A stretch of 64,000 nt of DNA from Aeromonas eucrenophila (GTDB lineage: Bacteria > Pseudomonadota > Gammaproteobacteria > Enterobacterales > Aeromonadaceae): positions 377,213-441,212 of the forward strand of contig NZ_CDDF01000014.1 in assembly GCF_000819865.1 (NCBI RefSeq), written 5' to 3'. The notes under the pieces were generated by a model, which searched no databases, had not been told where the DNA came from, and saw nothing but the letters and a program-made list of their open reading frames with translations. The translations under genes and the position numbers were made by a program. Below, piece after piece: positions 9,227 to 19,350 of this stretch. Each line of letters begins with the position of its first letter. Positions within the stretch are counted from its first letter, which is position 1.

Positions 9227-9486
9227 TGTGGCTCATCCCCATCAGACCCTGGTGTGACCGCCTCCAGGCAACAGAGCTGAGGGGGTTCACTCAGCTAAAA
9301 TATGAATTTCCATTCAAATTTATGAATGCCGCTGCGACTTGAAAAAGCGAGAAAAAACGGGGTTATAGCAGACTCGGTGATTTTTGCTTTCGGTTTTTCC
9401 GTTGTTAATGGCAGTTAGAAACGATTTTTCATTAACTCACTCCCGCTCTAGACTGAAAAAAATGCAATTTTATGGGTAGTCAGATC
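9227..9486 (+). promoter_or_regulatory. A+T-rich upstream region of nhaA
   Basis: There is no gene between the thyA terminator and nhaA. The stretch is clearly more A+T-rich than the flanking genes. ATGAAT is repeated directly at 9302-9307 and 9322-9327 around AATTT/AAATT half-sites. This is a plausible place for the nhaA promoter and an NhaR site, but no exact operator or -35/-10 pair could be fixed. Confidence 0.35.
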
Positions 9487-10677
9487 ATGAGCGACGTAAT
9501 CAAGAGATTCCTCAAACTGGAGTCAGCCTCCGGAATAATTCTGATCCTGGCGGCCTTGCTGGCCATTGGCTTGGCCAACTCGGCCCTGGCTGATCACTAT
9601 CGGGCCTTCCTGGATACGCCCGTGCAGGTGCGCATCGCCGCCCTCGACATCGACAAGCCGCTGCTGCTCTGGATCAACGACGGCTTCATGGCGATCTTCT
9701 TCCTGCTGGTCGGGCTGGAGGTCAAGCGCGAGATGCTGGAGGGGGCGCTTTCGTCCCGGGTGCAGGCGACCTTCCCGGCCATTGCCGCGGTGGGTGGCAT
9801 GCTGGCACCGGCGCTGATCTACGCCTTCTTCAACTACTCGGACGAAGTCGCCCGCGCCGGTTGGGCCATTCCGGCCGCGACCGACATCGCCTTCGCCCTC
9901 GGGGTGATGGCGCTGCTGGGCAAGCGGGTGCCGGTGAGCCTGAAAGTGTTCCTGCTGGCGCTGGCCATCATGGACGACCTCGGGGTCATCATCATCATCG
10001 CCCTCTTCTATACCCAGCAGCTGTCGCTGACGGCACTGGCGGTCGGCATCTTGGCTATCCTGACCCTGCTGTGGATGAACCGCCGTGGCGAAGACAGGAT
10101 CGGCCTCTACATGCTGGTCGGCCTGGTGCTCTGGGTGGCTGTGCTCAAATCCGGTGTCCATGCGACCCTGGCGGGCGTGGTGCTGGGTTTCATGATCCCG
10201 CTTAACGGCAAGCGCTATGCCTCGCCGCTCAAGCATCTGGAGCATGTGCTGCATCCCTGGTGCGCCTACCTGATCCTGCCGCTGTTTGCCTTTGCCAACG
10301 CGGGGGTGTCGCTGGACGGGATCGGTCTGTCGGCCCTGCTGAGCCCGGTGCCGCTCGGCATCATGCTGGGGCTCTTCATCGGCAAGCCGCTCGGGGTATT
10401 TACCATCAGCTGGCTGGCAGTGAAGCTGGGTATCGCCCAGCTGCCGAGCGGGGTCAACTTCAAGCAGATCTTTGCGGTCAGCATCCTGTGTGGCATCGGC
10501 TTTACCATGTCGATGTTCATCGCATCGCTGGCGTTCGAGCATGGCGGATTGGATTACGGCAGTTACTCACGCCTCGGGATCCTGGCGGGATCCAGCCTGG
10601 CGGCCGTGGTCGGTTATCTCGCCCTGCGGATGTCGCTGCCCAACCGGGAGGCGGATCAAAGCACGGAGGGGTTATGA
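9487..10677 (+). CDS. nhaA: Na+/H+ antiporter NhaA
   Basis: NhaA exports Na+ or Li+ in exchange for protons and is central to salt and alkaline-pH tolerance. The 396-residue protein has about 12 membrane segments. It carries the conserved adjacent aspartates in [18 protein letters not shown] (near residue 159) and the [13 protein letters not shown] motif. The frame also opens at ATG 9472, but [20 protein letters not shown] from 9487 aligns better with the family N-terminus. Neither start has a strong ribosome site. It overlaps the next small gene by an ATGA junction. Confidence 0.95.
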   Translation: MSDVIKRFLKLESASGIILILAALLAIGLANSALADHYRAFLDTPVQVRIAALDIDKPLLLWINDGFMAIFFLLVGLEVKREMLEGALSSRVQATFPAIAAVGGMLAPALIYAFFNYSDEVARAGWAIPAATDIAFALGVMALLGKRVPVSLKVFLLALAIMDDLGVIIIIALFYTQQLSLTALAVGILAILTLLWMNRRGEDRIGLYMLVGLVLWVAVLKSGVHATLAGVVLGFMIPLNGKRYASPLKHLEHVLHPWCAYLILPLFAFANAGVSLDGIGLSALLSPVPLGIMLGLFIGKPLGVFTISWLAVKLGIAQLPSGVNFKQIFAVSILCGIGFTMSMFIASLAFEHGGLDYGSYSRLGILAGSSLAAVVGYLALRMSLPNREADQSTEGL

Positions 10678-11078
10678 GAAGACTGGGATGGTTGGTTCTG
10701 CTGGCAAGCCCGACACTCTGGGCGGGTAGCCTGACGGATTGCCAGCAGGATGCGGCCTCGGCCGGCTGCTCGGCTTATCTCAACGGGGTGGTCGACGGTG
10801 CCCTGATGCTGGGGGAGCAACAAGCCAGGGCCAGGTTCGGTGAGACCTTTGCCGAGCGGGCCCTGAGCAGCCGGGCCGGGGAGCGGGTCAAGAAGTCCAA
10901 CAAGCGCTATTGCGGGGAACGGATGCCGGAGCCGGTCGCGCTCAAGCTCAGCCTGCAGGCGCAGTTCGATGCGAACAAGGTTGACTCGATCAGCGACATG
11001 TATGACATTCTGGCGGTTGAACTCAGCTGCTACCGGAGCCCGCCTGGCGCGGGAACCCCATCGGATGTCACACCTTAA
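10674..11078 (+). CDS. Small secreted protein resembling the Rap1a/Tai family, nested between nhaA and nhaR
   Basis: The 134-residue protein starts in an ATGA overlap with the nhaA stop and ends 14 bp inside nhaR, so all three genes are probably translationally coupled. A signal peptide is likely ([19 protein letters not shown], cut near residue 17-18). The mature part has four cysteines (residues 23, 32, 80 and 119), suggesting two disulfides in the periplasm. The order C-x8-[23 protein letters not shown] resembles Rap1a/Tai immunity-like proteins. No function can be assigned from sequence, and a role with NhaA or NhaR is only suggested by position. Confidence 0.8.
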   Translation: MRRLGWLVLLASPTLWAGSLTDCQQDAASAGCSAYLNGVVDGALMLGEQQARARFGETFAERALSSRAGERVKKSNKRYCGERMPEPVALKLSLQAQFDANKVDSISDMYDILAVELSCYRSPPGAGTPSDVTP

Positions 11079-11997
11079 TTACAATCATCTTTATTACTTT
11101 TGGATGACTCAGAAGAAGGGCTCCGTCACGCAAGCGGCGGAAGCCCTCTTCTTGACTCCGCAGACGGTCACCGGCCAGATCAAGCTGCTGGAGCAGCGGC
11201 TCGGTGGCAAGTTGCTGATGCGCAAGGGGCGCTCCCTCGAGGCCACCGAGCTTGGCCAGCTCGTCTTTCGTTACGCCGACAAGATGTTCAGCCTCTCCTA
11301 CGAGATGCTGGATATCGTCAACTACCGCAAGGAGAGCCAGATCCTGTTCGACGTCGGCATCGCCGACGCGCTCTCCAAACGCCTCGCCAGCCGGGTACTG
11401 CTCTCTGTCATCCCCAACGACGGCTCCATCCACTTGCGCTGCTTTGAGTCGACTCACGAGCTGCTGCTGGAGCAACTGAGCGAGCACAAGCTCGACATGA
11501 TCCTCTCCGACTGCCCGGTGGATTCCAGCCAGCACGCAGGCTTGCTTTCCAAGCGGCTCGGTGGCTGCGGCGTCAGCTTCTTCTGCAAGGCGCCCCTGCC
11601 TTCGCTGCCGTTCCCCGCCTGTCTGGAGGAGCGCAAGCTACTCATCCCCGGCCGTCGCACCGCCATGGGTCGTCAGCTGACCCACTGGTTCGAGCAGCAG
11701 GGCATCTCCCCCAGCATCCTCGGTGAGTTCGACGATGCGGCGCTGATGAAGGCATTTGGTTTCTTCAATCAGGGCATCTTCATGGCACCGACCATCTATC
11801 GGGAGGAGATCCTGGAGGGGGAGGGGGTCATGCTGCTGGGAGAAACCCAGGATCTGATGGAGGAGTATTACGTCATTTTTGCCGAGCGCATGATCCAGCA
11901 TCCAGCGGTGAAACGGGTGTGCGAGAGCGATTTCTCCTTCCTGTTCGCCGGGCAGGAGGATTTTACCGCTATCCAGCCGGCGCCCCTGTCGTTTTAA
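11065..11997 (+). CDS. nhaR: LysR-family transcriptional activator NhaR
   Basis: NhaR activates nhaA in response to Na+. The start [20 protein letters not shown] at ATG 11065 matches the family and gives 310 residues; upstream in-frame codons lie in the preceding gene. The N-terminal winged helix-turn-helix contains [20 protein letters not shown]. The C-terminal part is a LysR substrate-binding domain. It is translated from within the end of the secreted-protein gene, so nhaA, that gene and nhaR form one operon. Confidence 0.95.
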   Translation: MSHLNYNHLYYFWMTQKKGSVTQAAEALFLTPQTVTGQIKLLEQRLGGKLLMRKGRSLEATELGQLVFRYADKMFSLSYEMLDIVNYRKESQILFDVGIADALSKRLASRVLLSVIPNDGSIHLRCFESTHELLLEQLSEHKLDMILSDCPVDSSQHAGLLSKRLGGCGVSFFCKAPLPSLPFPACLEERKLLIPGRRTAMGRQLTHWFEQQGISPSILGEFDDAALMKAFGFFNQGIFMAPTIYREEILEGEGVMLLGETQDLMEEYYVIFAERMIQHPAVKRVCESDFSFLFAGQEDFTAIQPAPLSF

Positions 11998-12047
11998 ATG
12001 GAAGAGGCAAGGGGGTATGATGCCTGCCTTGCAGAAGAGGGAATGAG

Positions 12048-12350
12048 ATGCAGCTGGAAGAGATGGAGGCGAATGCCGGGCGTGCGGTGACTCTGCTCAA
12101 GGCATTGGCCAATGAACGGCGCTTGTTCATTCTGTGTCAGTTGCTGGAGCGGGAGTTGTCGGTGGGGGAACTCAACGAGGTGCTCAGGTTGAGCCAATCG
12201 GCCCTGTCACAACATCTGGCGGTGCTGCGGCGCGATGAGCTGGTGACGACGCGAAAGGAGGCCCAGACGGTCTACTATTCGCTGCGCAGCCATGAGGTGC
12301 GCGAGATGATAGGTCTGCTGCACAGGCTTTACTGCAGCGCAGATAAATAA
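12048..12350 (+). CDS. hlyU: HlyU-like ArsR-family transcriptional regulator
   Basis: The 100-residue winged-helix protein closely resembles Vibrio HlyU in ANERRLFILCQLLERELSVG and SQSALSQHLAVLRRDELVTT. Two cysteines, C30 and C96, are 66 residues apart. That is the spacing of the reactive pair in the persulfide/thiol-sensing SqrR, BigR and HlyU proteins, and there is no arsenic- or zinc-type CVC motif. HlyU in Vibrio relieves H-NS silencing of haemolysin/toxin genes. Targets here are unknown. It lies between nhaR and the rpsT terminator, with a GAGGGAATGAG region before the ATG. Confidence 0.85.
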   Translation: MQLEEMEANAGRAVTLLKALANERRLFILCQLLERELSVGELNEVLRLSQSALSQHLAVLRRDELVTTRKEAQTVYYSLRSHEVREMIGLLHRLYCSADK

Positions 12351-12376
12351 AAAACCGGCCCTGGGGCCGGTTTTTT
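12351..12376. terminator. Bidirectional terminator between hlyU and rpsT
   Basis: AACCGGCCC/GGGCCGGTT-type stem flanked by A6 on one side and T6 on the other, so it can serve both converging genes. Confidence 0.88.
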
Positions 12377-12399
12377 GAGCTTTATACAGCCGAAGCTGA

Positions 12400-12663
12400 T
12401 TAAGCCATAGCTTTGATCTGGGCAGACAGGCGGCTCTTGTGACGAGCAGCTTTGTTCTTGTGGATCAGGCCTTTGGTAGCCATACGATCCATGATCGGCT
12501 GGGCAACAGCGAAAGCGGCAGTGGCAGCAGCCTTGTCGCCAGAAGCGATGGCAGCAATTACTTTCTTCAGATAGGTACGGGTCATGGAACGACGGCTGGC
12601 GTTGTGTTGACGACGTTTCTCTGACTGAATCGCGCGCTTCTTAGCAGATTTGATATTAGCCAA
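12400..12663 (-). CDS. rpsT: 30S ribosomal protein S20
   Basis: The 87-residue basic protein begins [20 protein letters not shown], the S20 signature, and matches the E. coli length. S20 binds 16S rRNA early in 30S assembly. It is monocistronic and divergent from murJ, with its promoter in the 12664-12854 gap. It ends at the bidirectional terminator shared with hlyU. Confidence 0.98.
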   Translation of the reverse strand: MANIKSAKKRAIQSEKRRQHNASRRSMTRTYLKKVIAAIASGDKAAATAAFAVAQPIMDRMATKGLIHKNKAARHKSRLSAQIKAMA

Positions 12664-12854
12664 GGTAAAACTCCTAAAACTGTCTTAGCGAGTGTATTGA
12701 AAAGGCCCGGAAATATGCCCTTCCAACCACATATTGTCAAATGATTTGTGCAAATAAACACCGCCCCCCGGTGGTGTGTCAGTTGGGAGGCGGTTAAACT
12801 GTCGGCCGATTCTACCAGCATTCTTTCCATTCTGACAGTTCCAGAGGCTTCGTC

Positions 12855-14423
12855 TTGAGTAAGAAATTGATCAAATCCGGCATGATAGTGTCCGCAATGA
12901 CGCTGGCGTCCCGTGTGATGGGCCTGGTTCGCGATGTGGTCATCGCCAACCTGCTCGGCGCCGGGATGGCCGCAGACGTCTTCTTCTTCGCCAACCGCAT
13001 TCCCAACTTCCTGCGTCGCCTGTTCGCCGAAGGTGCCTTCAACCAGGCTTTCGTGCCCGTGATGACGGAGTACAAGAAGAAGGGGGATGAGAATGAGGTG
13101 CGCGAATTGCTGGCCGCGGTAGCGGGAACCCTGGGTGGCATCGTCACCGTCGTCACCCTGCTCGGGGTGCTGGGCTCCGGGGTGTTGACTGCCCTGTTTG
13201 GCTGGGGCTGGTTCTGGGACTGGCTGCACGGCGGCCCGGCGGCCGAGAAGTTCGAGCTCGCCAGCCTGATGCTCAAGATCACCTTCCCCTATCTCTGGTT
13301 CATTACCTTTACCGCCATGGCGGGGGCCATCCTCAACACCTACGGCCGCTTCGCCGTCTCCTCCTTTACCCCGGTGTTTCTCAACCTCACCATGATTGCC
13401 GCCGCCTGGTGGATAGCGCCCTTGATGGACAATCCCGAGATCGCGCTGGCGATCGGGGTCTTCCTCGGGGGGCTGGTGCAGTTCTTGTTCCAGTATCCCT
13501 TCCTGCGTCAGATGAACATGCTGGTGTGGCCCAAGTGGGGTTGGCATCACCCCGGGGTCGTCAAGATACGCACCCTGATGATACCGGCGCTGTTTGGCGT
13601 ATCGGTCAGCCAGATCAACTTGCTGATCAACACCATGCTCGCCTCCTTCCTGGCGACCGGTGCCATCAGCTACCTCTATTACTCGGATCGGCTGCTGGAG
13701 TTCCCCCTCGGTCTGTTCGCGGTCGCCATCAGCACCGTGATCCTGCCGGCGCTTGCGAAGAAGCACGTGGATGCGGATCCCGCCGACTTCTCCCGCACCA
13801 TGGACTGGGGGATACGGATGGTGATGCTGCTCGGCCTGCCCGCCATGGTGGGGATCGCCGTGCTGCGCGAGCCCATTCTGCGAGTGCTGTTCATGCGCGG
13901 TGAGTTCGGCCTGCACGAGGTGAGCATGTCCAGTGCCAGCCTGCTGGCCTCCACCACTGGCCTGCTGTCACTGATGCTGATCAAGGTGCTGGCCCCGGGG
14001 TACTACGCTCGCCAGGACACCAAGACCCCGGTGCGGATCGGGGTGATGTCCATGGTGGCCAACATGGTGTGCAACCTTATCTTCATCTACCCGCTCGGCT
14101 ATGTGGGGCTGGCGCTCGCCACCGCCTGCTCCGGCACCCTGAACGCGGCCCTGCTGTTCAAGGGTCTCTATGAGCAGAAGGTCTATCGTCCGTCCCGCGA
14201 GACCGGGGTGTTCTGCCTCAAGCTGCTGACCGCGACCCTGTTGATGGGTGGCCTGCTTGCGTACCTGTCGCCGGATCTCGCCCAGTGGGGCGCCTGGAGC
14301 ATGGGCAAGGCCAGTCTGGAGCTGACAATGCTGCTCTGCCTCGGCGGTGCCCTGTACGGGATAGTCCTGCTGGTGCTCGGCATTCGGCCGAGTCACCTGA
14401 AATCGGGGCAACAGCAGGACTGA
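12855..14423 (+). CDS. murJ: Lipid II flippase MurJ (MviN)
   Basis: MurJ flips lipid II across the inner membrane for peptidoglycan synthesis. The 522-residue protein has about 14 membrane segments. It carries the family N-terminal region GLVRDVVIANLLGAGMAADV and LRRLFAEGAFNQAFVPVM. The start is TTG at 12855 with an AGAGG site upstream. It begins the co-directional murJ-ribF-ileS-lspA-fkpB-ispH series and diverges from rpsT, as in E. coli relatives. Confidence 0.96.
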   Translation: MSKKLIKSGMIVSAMTLASRVMGLVRDVVIANLLGAGMAADVFFFANRIPNFLRRLFAEGAFNQAFVPVMTEYKKKGDENEVRELLAAVAGTLGGIVTVVTLLGVLGSGVLTALFGWGWFWDWLHGGPAAEKFELASLMLKITFPYLWFITFTAMAGAILNTYGRFAVSSFTPVFLNLTMIAAAWWIAPLMDNPEIALAIGVFLGGLVQFLFQYPFLRQMNMLVWPKWGWHHPGVVKIRTLMIPALFGVSVSQINLLINTMLASFLATGAISYLYYSDRLLEFPLGLFAVAISTVILPALAKKHVDADPADFSRTMDWGIRMVMLLGLPAMVGIAVLREPILRVLFMRGEFGLHEVSMSSASLLASTTGLLSLMLIKVLAPGYYARQDTKTPVRIGVMSMVANMVCNLIFIYPLGYVGLALATACSGTLNAALLFKGLYEQKVYRPSRETGVFCLKLLTATLLMGGLLAYLSPDLAQWGAWSMGKASLELTMLLCLGGALYGIVLLVLGIRPSHLKSGQQQD

Positions 14424-14433
14424 TCCTGCTGTT
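14410..14433 (+). terminator. Hairpin at the murJ stop codon
   Basis: A 10-bp perfect stem (14410-14419 with 14424-14433) and a CTGA loop overlap the murJ stop. No T-run follows, so it may be a weak or rho-assisted terminator or an mRNA-stabilising hairpin. Confidence 0.45.
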
Positions 14434-14556
14434 CCGTGCGGGATCGCTGGAGTCTGCATGTGAGCAAGATACCTGAAATCGGGCGGGGAGGGCTGACCCT
14501 GCCTGCCGCCTGATATATAATCCGCCGATTTCCCGGCAGCAACGCACAAGGCACTG

Positions 14557-15531
14557 ATGGAGCTTATTCGCGGCATTCACAATATCAAGCCCCGTCACCG
14601 GGGTTGCGTATTGACCATAGGCAACTTTGATGGGGTTCATCAGGGACACCATGCTGTGCTGGCTCGGCTGCAGGAAAAAGCCGCCGAGCTGGGCCTTCCC
14701 GCCTGCGTCATGCTGTTCGAACCCCAGCCCCTCGAGCTGTTTGCCGGGGCCGATGCCCCCGCTCGTCTCAGCCGCTGGCGTGAGAAGTACGAGGCACTCA
14801 GGGGAATGCGGATCGATCGCATGCTCTGCGTGCACTTCACCCACCGTTTCGCCGAACAGACGGCCAACACCTTCATCGAGCAGCTGTTGGTGGAGAAACT
14901 CGGCGTGCACTATCTGGTGGTGGGGGATGATTTTCGCTTCGGTCGCGGCCGGGAAGGGGACTTCCACCTGCTGGAGGAGGCGGGGCGCCGCTTTGGTTTC
15001 GAGGTGATCAGCACCCAGAGTTTCCAGATCGAACGCCAGCGGATCAGCAGCACGCTAGTGCGCGAGGCCCTGAAATCGGGCCGGATGGCGGAGGTGGAGC
15101 TGATGCTCGGCCGCCCTTACGCCATCAGCGGCCGGGTCGCCCACGGCGACAAGCTGGGCCGTACCATAGGTTTTCCCACTGCCAATCTGGCCCTCAAGCG
15201 GCAGGTGATCCCGGTCGGTGGCGTGTTCGCGGTGGAAGTGTTATGTTCCGGCAAGACCTTCCCCGGCGTTGCCAACGTGGGCGTGCGGCCGACCTTGAGC
15301 GGCACACAAGCAAGATTGGAAGTACATCTATTTGATTTTTCTGGTGATCTATATGGTCAGCAGGTCAAGGTGCTGCTTCGCCACAAGCTGCGCGAAGAGC
15401 AGAAATTTGCCTCTTTCACCGCCTTGAAAGAGCAGATCGAACGAGATGCCCTGGCGGCCCGAGCCTGGTTCGGGCTGCCACCATTCAATTTACCCAGCAC
15501 TCTTTTAGCAAAGAAGGGAACCCAGGACTGA
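14557..15531 (+). CDS. ribF: Bifunctional riboflavin kinase / FAD synthetase
   Basis: RibF phosphorylates riboflavin to FMN and adenylates FMN to FAD. The 324 residues show the N-terminal nucleotidyltransferase motif [16 protein letters not shown] (about 21-36) and [10 protein letters not shown]. The C-terminal kinase domain has [13 protein letters not shown] near residue 204. Its stop overlaps the ileS ATG by one base. The series ribF-ileS-lspA is widely conserved. Confidence 0.96.
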   Translation: MELIRGIHNIKPRHRGCVLTIGNFDGVHQGHHAVLARLQEKAAELGLPACVMLFEPQPLELFAGADAPARLSRWREKYEALRGMRIDRMLCVHFTHRFAEQTANTFIEQLLVEKLGVHYLVVGDDFRFGRGREGDFHLLEEAGRRFGFEVISTQSFQIERQRISSTLVREALKSGRMAEVELMLGRPYAISGRVAHGDKLGRTIGFPTANLALKRQVIPVGGVFAVEVLCSGKTFPGVANVGVRPTLSGTQARLEVHLFDFSGDLYGQQVKVLLRHKLREEQKFASFTALKEQIERDALAARAWFGLPPFNLPSTLLAKKGTQD

Positions 15532-18392
15532 TGAGCGACTATAAACACACCCTGAATCTGCCGGAAACCGAGTTTCCGATGCGTGGCGATCTGGCCAAGC
15601 GCGAACCCAACATGCTGAAACGTTGGTACGATCAGGATCTTTACGGCGCCATTCGCCGCGCCAAAGCGGGCAAGCCTTCTTTCATTCTGCATGATGGTCC
15701 TCCCTACGCGAACGGCAGCATTCACATCGGTCACTCGGTCAACAAGATCCTCAAAGACATCATCATCAAGTCCAAGGGCCTCTCCGGTTTCGACTCCCCC
15801 TATGTGCCGGGCTGGGATTGCCACGGTCTGCCCATCGAGCTTAAGGTCGAGGGGCTCGTCGGCAAGCCAGGTGTGAAGGTCTCCGCCGCCGAATTCCGCG
15901 CCGAGTGCCGCAAATACGCCAAGACCCAGATCGAAGCGCAGAAGACCGACTTCATCCGTCTAGGTGTGCTGGGTGACTGGGAACATCCCTACCTGACCAT
16001 GGACTTTGGCACCGAAGCGAACATCATCCGCTCCATGGCCAAGATCGTCGAGAATGGCCACCTGCACAAGGGCTCCAAGCCGGTGCACTGGTGTACCGAC
16101 TGCGGCTCCGCCCTGGCCGAAGCCGAAGTGGAGTACTACGACAAGAACTCCCCCTCCATCGACGTGCGCTTCAAGGCCACCGATGAGGCGGCTGTGGCCG
16201 CCAAGTTTGATTGCCCCGAAGGTCATACCGGCCGTGGCCCGCTCTCTGCCGTGATCTGGACCACCACCCCCTGGACCTTGCCGGCTAACCGCGCCATCGC
16301 CATGCACGCCGACCTGGACTATGCCCTGGTGCAGGTGGAAGGGGAGAACCCCGAGCGCCTGATCCTGGCCGCCGAGCTGGTCAAGGACGTGATGGATCGC
16401 GCCGGCATCGAGAAGTACCACAACCTGGGTTATGCCAAGGGTGCGGCCCTCGAGCTGCTGCGCTTCAACCACCCCTTCTACCATTTCGACGTGCCCGTTG
16501 TACTGGGTGATCACGTCACCCTGGATGCCGGTACCGGCGCCGTGCACACAGCGCCTGGTCACGGTCAGGAAGACTTCGTGGTCGGCCAGAAGTACGGTCT
16601 GGAAGTGGCCAACCCGGTGGGCAGCAACGGTGTCTATCTGCCGGATACCGAACTCTTTGCCGGTCAGCACGTGTTCAAGGCCAATGCGGCCGTGGTCGAG
16701 GTGTTGACCGAGCGCGGCGCCCTGCTGCATCACAAGGTGTTCAACCACTCCTATCCGCATTGCTGGCGTCACAAGACCCCGATCATCTTCCGTGCCACCC
16801 CCCAGTGGTTCATCAGCATGGAGCAGAAGGGTCTGCGCAAGCGCGCGCTGGAAGAGATCGAGCGCATCGAGAAAGACGGCATCGCTCAGCAGGGTCAGAG
16901 TGGCTGGGTTCCTGCCTGGGGCAAGAACCGCATTCAGGCCATGGTCGAGAACCGCCCGGACTGGTGCATCTCCCGTCAGCGTACCTGGGGCGTGCCCATC
17001 TCCCTGTTCGTCCACAAAGAGACCCAGCAGCTGCACCCGGAATCCGTGCGCCTGATGGAAGAGGTTGCCAAGCTGGTTGAACAGAAAGGCATCCAGGCCT
17101 GGTGGGATCTGGACAAGGCCGATCTGCTCGGCGCAGATGCCGACAACTACGACAAGGTACCGGATACCCTGGACGTCTGGTTCGACTCAGGCTCCACCCA
17201 CTCCTCAGTGGTCGATGCCCGTCCCGAGTTCAACGGCAACCCGGCCGACATGTATCTAGAAGGCTCCGACCAGCACCGTGGCTGGTTCATGTCGTCCCTG
17301 ATGATCGGCGTGGCCATGAAAGACAAGGCTCCCTACAACCAGGTACTGACTCACGGCTTCACCGTGGATGGTCAGGGCCGCAAGATGTCCAAGTCCATCG
17401 GCAACGTGGTCAGCCCACAGGACGTGATGAACAAGCTGGGCGCCGACATCCTGCGTCTGTGGGTCGCGAGCACCGACTACACCGGCGAGATGACCGTCTC
17501 CGACGAGATCCTCAAGCGCAGTGCCGACGCCTATCGTCGCATTCGCAACACGGCCCGCTTCCTGCTGGCGAACCTGAACGGCTTCAATCCGGCGACCGAC
17601 ATGGTGGCGTCTGCCGACATGGTGGTGGTGGATCGTTGGGCCGTGGGCCGTGCCAAGGCCGTGCAGGCCGAGATCGTGACCGCGTTCAATGAGTACAACT
17701 TCCACGGCGTGACCCAGAAGCTGATGCAGTTCTGCTCCATCGAGATGGGCTCCTTCTATCTGGATGTCATCAAGGACAGGCAGTACACCGCCAAGGCTGA
17801 CAGCCTGGCCCGTCGCTCCTGCCAGACTGCGCTGTATCACATCGCCGAGGCCATGGTGCGCTGGATGGCGCCGATCATGAGCTTCACCGCCGACGAGATC
17901 TGGGCCCTGTTGCCGGGTGAGCGCGGCGAGTTCGTGTTCACCGAGGAGTGGTACGACGGCCTGTTCGGGCTGGAAGCGGGTGAGCAGATGAGCGATGCCT
18001 TCTGGGCCGAGATCCTGGAAGTCCGTGGCGAGGTGAACAAGGCGCTGGAAGCGGCTCGTGGCGAGAAGCGCATCGGCGGCTCCCTGCAGGCCGAGTTGAC
18101 CCTGTTCGCCAAACCTGAGCTGGCTGCCCGCCTGAACGCCCTGGCCGATGAGCTGCGCTTCGTGCTGCTTACCTCCAAAGCCAAGGTGGTTGTCGCCGAC
18201 GCCGCGCCGGAAGGCGCCGTCGCGACCGAGCGCGACGGCCTGTGGCTGAACGTAGCTCAGTCTGCCGCCGCCAAGTGCGACCGCTGCTGGCACCATGTGG
18301 AAGACGTGGGCACCATTGCCGGTCACGAAGAGATCTGTGGCCGCTGCGTCACCAACGTCGAGGGTGACGGCGAAACGCGTCAATTTGCCTGA
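15531..18392 (+). CDS. ileS: Isoleucyl-tRNA synthetase
   Basis: This class I synthetase charges tRNA-Ile. The 953 residues include the HIGH motif ([12 protein letters not shown], about residue 60), the editing (CP1) domain with [16 protein letters not shown] and the KMSKS motif ([10 protein letters not shown], about residue 615). The C-terminal zinc site is formed by CDRCW and CGRC. It overlaps ribF and lspA by single bases, which implies coupled translation. Confidence 0.98.
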   Translation: MSDYKHTLNLPETEFPMRGDLAKREPNMLKRWYDQDLYGAIRRAKAGKPSFILHDGPPYANGSIHIGHSVNKILKDIIIKSKGLSGFDSPYVPGWDCHGLPIELKVEGLVGKPGVKVSAAEFRAECRKYAKTQIEAQKTDFIRLGVLGDWEHPYLTMDFGTEANIIRSMAKIVENGHLHKGSKPVHWCTDCGSALAEAEVEYYDKNSPSIDVRFKATDEAAVAAKFDCPEGHTGRGPLSAVIWTTTPWTLPANRAIAMHADLDYALVQVEGENPERLILAAELVKDVMDRAGIEKYHNLGYAKGAALELLRFNHPFYHFDVPVVLGDHVTLDAGTGAVHTAPGHGQEDFVVGQKYGLEVANPVGSNGVYLPDTELFAGQHVFKANAAVVEVLTERGALLHHKVFNHSYPHCWRHKTPIIFRATPQWFISMEQKGLRKRALEEIERIEKDGIAQQGQSGWVPAWGKNRIQAMVENRPDWCISRQRTWGVPISLFVHKETQQLHPESVRLMEEVAKLVEQKGIQAWWDLDKADLLGADADNYDKVPDTLDVWFDSGSTHSSVVDARPEFNGNPADMYLEGSDQHRGWFMSSLMIGVAMKDKAPYNQVLTHGFTVDGQGRKMSKSIGNVVSPQDVMNKLGADILRLWVASTDYTGEMTVSDEILKRSADAYRRIRNTARFLLANLNGFNPATDMVASADMVVVDRWAVGRAKAVQAEIVTAFNEYNFHGVTQKLMQFCSIEMGSFYLDVIKDRQYTAKADSLARRSCQTALYHIAEAMVRWMAPIMSFTADEIWALLPGERGEFVFTEEWYDGLFGLEAGEQMSDAFWAEILEVRGEVNKALEAARGEKRIGGSLQAELTLFAKPELAARLNALADELRFVLLTSKAKVVVADAAPEGAVATERDGLWLNVAQSAAAKCDRCWHHVEDVGTIAGHEEICGRCVTNVEGDGETRQFA

Positions 18393-18901
18393 TGAACATG
18401 ATTCAAGACACTCAAAAAACCGGCCTGCGTTGGCTGTGGCTAGCAGTGCTGGCCTTCGTACTGGACCAGGCGAGCAAGCTCGCCGTGGTCAAGTTGCTGC
18501 CGTTTGGCTACCCGGGGGTGGAGATCACCCCCTTCTTTAACTTGGTACACGTCTACAACAAGGGCGCGGCGTTCAGCTTCCTGGCCGATCAGGGGGGCTG
18601 GCAGCGTTGGTTCTTCGCGGTGTTGGCGTTTGCCATCTGCGGTTTGCTGATCCACTGGTTGCGCAAGCAGCCGGTCACCCAGCGCTGGAGTGGCATCGCC
18701 TATTCGCTCATCATCGGCGGGGCCCTTGGCAACGTGTTCGATCGATTGGTGCTGGGCCATGTGGTCGATTTCCTCGACTTCTACTGGCAGCGTTCCCACT
18801 GGCCGGCGTTCAACCTGGCGGACAGCTTCATCTTCATCGGCGCCGCCATGATAGTGCTGGAAGGTTTTCGCAGTGAGAAGAAGAAGGAAGAGACAGCATG
18901 A
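18392..18901 (+). CDS. lspA: Lipoprotein signal peptidase (signal peptidase II)
   Basis: LspA cleaves signal peptides from diacylated prolipoproteins in the inner membrane; lgt in this window does the preceding step. The 169-residue protein has four membrane segments. The catalytic aspartates are in GNVFDRLVLGHVVDFLDF (about 110-127) and FNLADSFIFIG (about 137-147). It overlaps ileS by one base and fkpB by four. Confidence 0.97.
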   Translation: MNMIQDTQKTGLRWLWLAVLAFVLDQASKLAVVKLLPFGYPGVEITPFFNLVHVYNKGAAFSFLADQGGWQRWFFAVLAFAICGLLIHWLRKQPVTQRWSGIAYSLIIGGALGNVFDRLVLGHVVDFLDFYWQRSHWPAFNLADSFIFIGAAMIVLEGFRSEKKKEETA

Positions 18902-19350
18902 GCCAGATCATCGGCGCTGACAGCAGCGTGTTGTTTCACTTTTCCATCAAGCTGGAAGATGGCTCTGTCGCCGATAGCACGGCGCTGCACGGCAAGCCGG
19001 CCCGCCTGCGGATGGGGGATGGCAGCCTGACCGACACCTTCGAGCAGTGTTTGCTGGGGCTGCAGCAGGGGGAAGCCAAGAGCTTCACCCTGACGCCGGA
19101 GCAGGCCTTTGGCCTCTCCAACCCCGACAACATCTACCATCTGGACAGAGCCAAGTTCGGCGCCGATATGGAACCCAGGGTCGGTACCATCATGGTCTTC
19201 GATCAGCCCAATGGTAGCGAGCTGCCCGGCATCATACGGGCGGTGGAAGGCATGTCGGTGACCGTCGATTTCAACCACCCCCTGGCCGGTCACACCGTCA
19301 CCTTCGAGGTGGAGATCCTGGGTGTCGATGTCGAGGAGAAGGTGCACTGA
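18898..19350 (+). CDS. fkpB: FKBP-type peptidyl-prolyl isomerase FkpB (SlpA)
   Basis: The 150-residue SlpA-type FKBP has a split FKBP domain with an insert-in-flap: [20 protein letters not shown] at the N-terminus, [11 protein letters not shown] in the middle, and [20 protein letters not shown] near the end. It is a cytoplasmic prolyl isomerase/chaperone. Its ATG overlaps the lspA stop and its stop overlaps the ispH start, the usual lspA-fkpB-ispH order. Confidence 0.95.
   Translation: MSQIIGADSSVLFHFSIKLEDGSVADSTALHGKPARLRMGDGSLTDTFEQCLLGLQQGEAKSFTLTPEQAFGLSNPDNIYHLDRAKFGADMEPRVGTIMVFDQPNGSELPGIIRAVEGMSVTVDFNHPLAGHTVTFEVEILGVDVEEKVH

Noticed and set aside
9302..9327. ATGAAT direct repeats and A+T half-sites upstream of nhaA as an NhaR operator
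   Set aside because: Suggestive only; no clear LysR T-N11-A palindrome could be fixed, so it is mentioned in the region entry but not called.
12582..13916. A 444-residue minus-strand frame across rpsT and murJ
   Set aside because: It overlaps two certain genes and has shadow-like composition.
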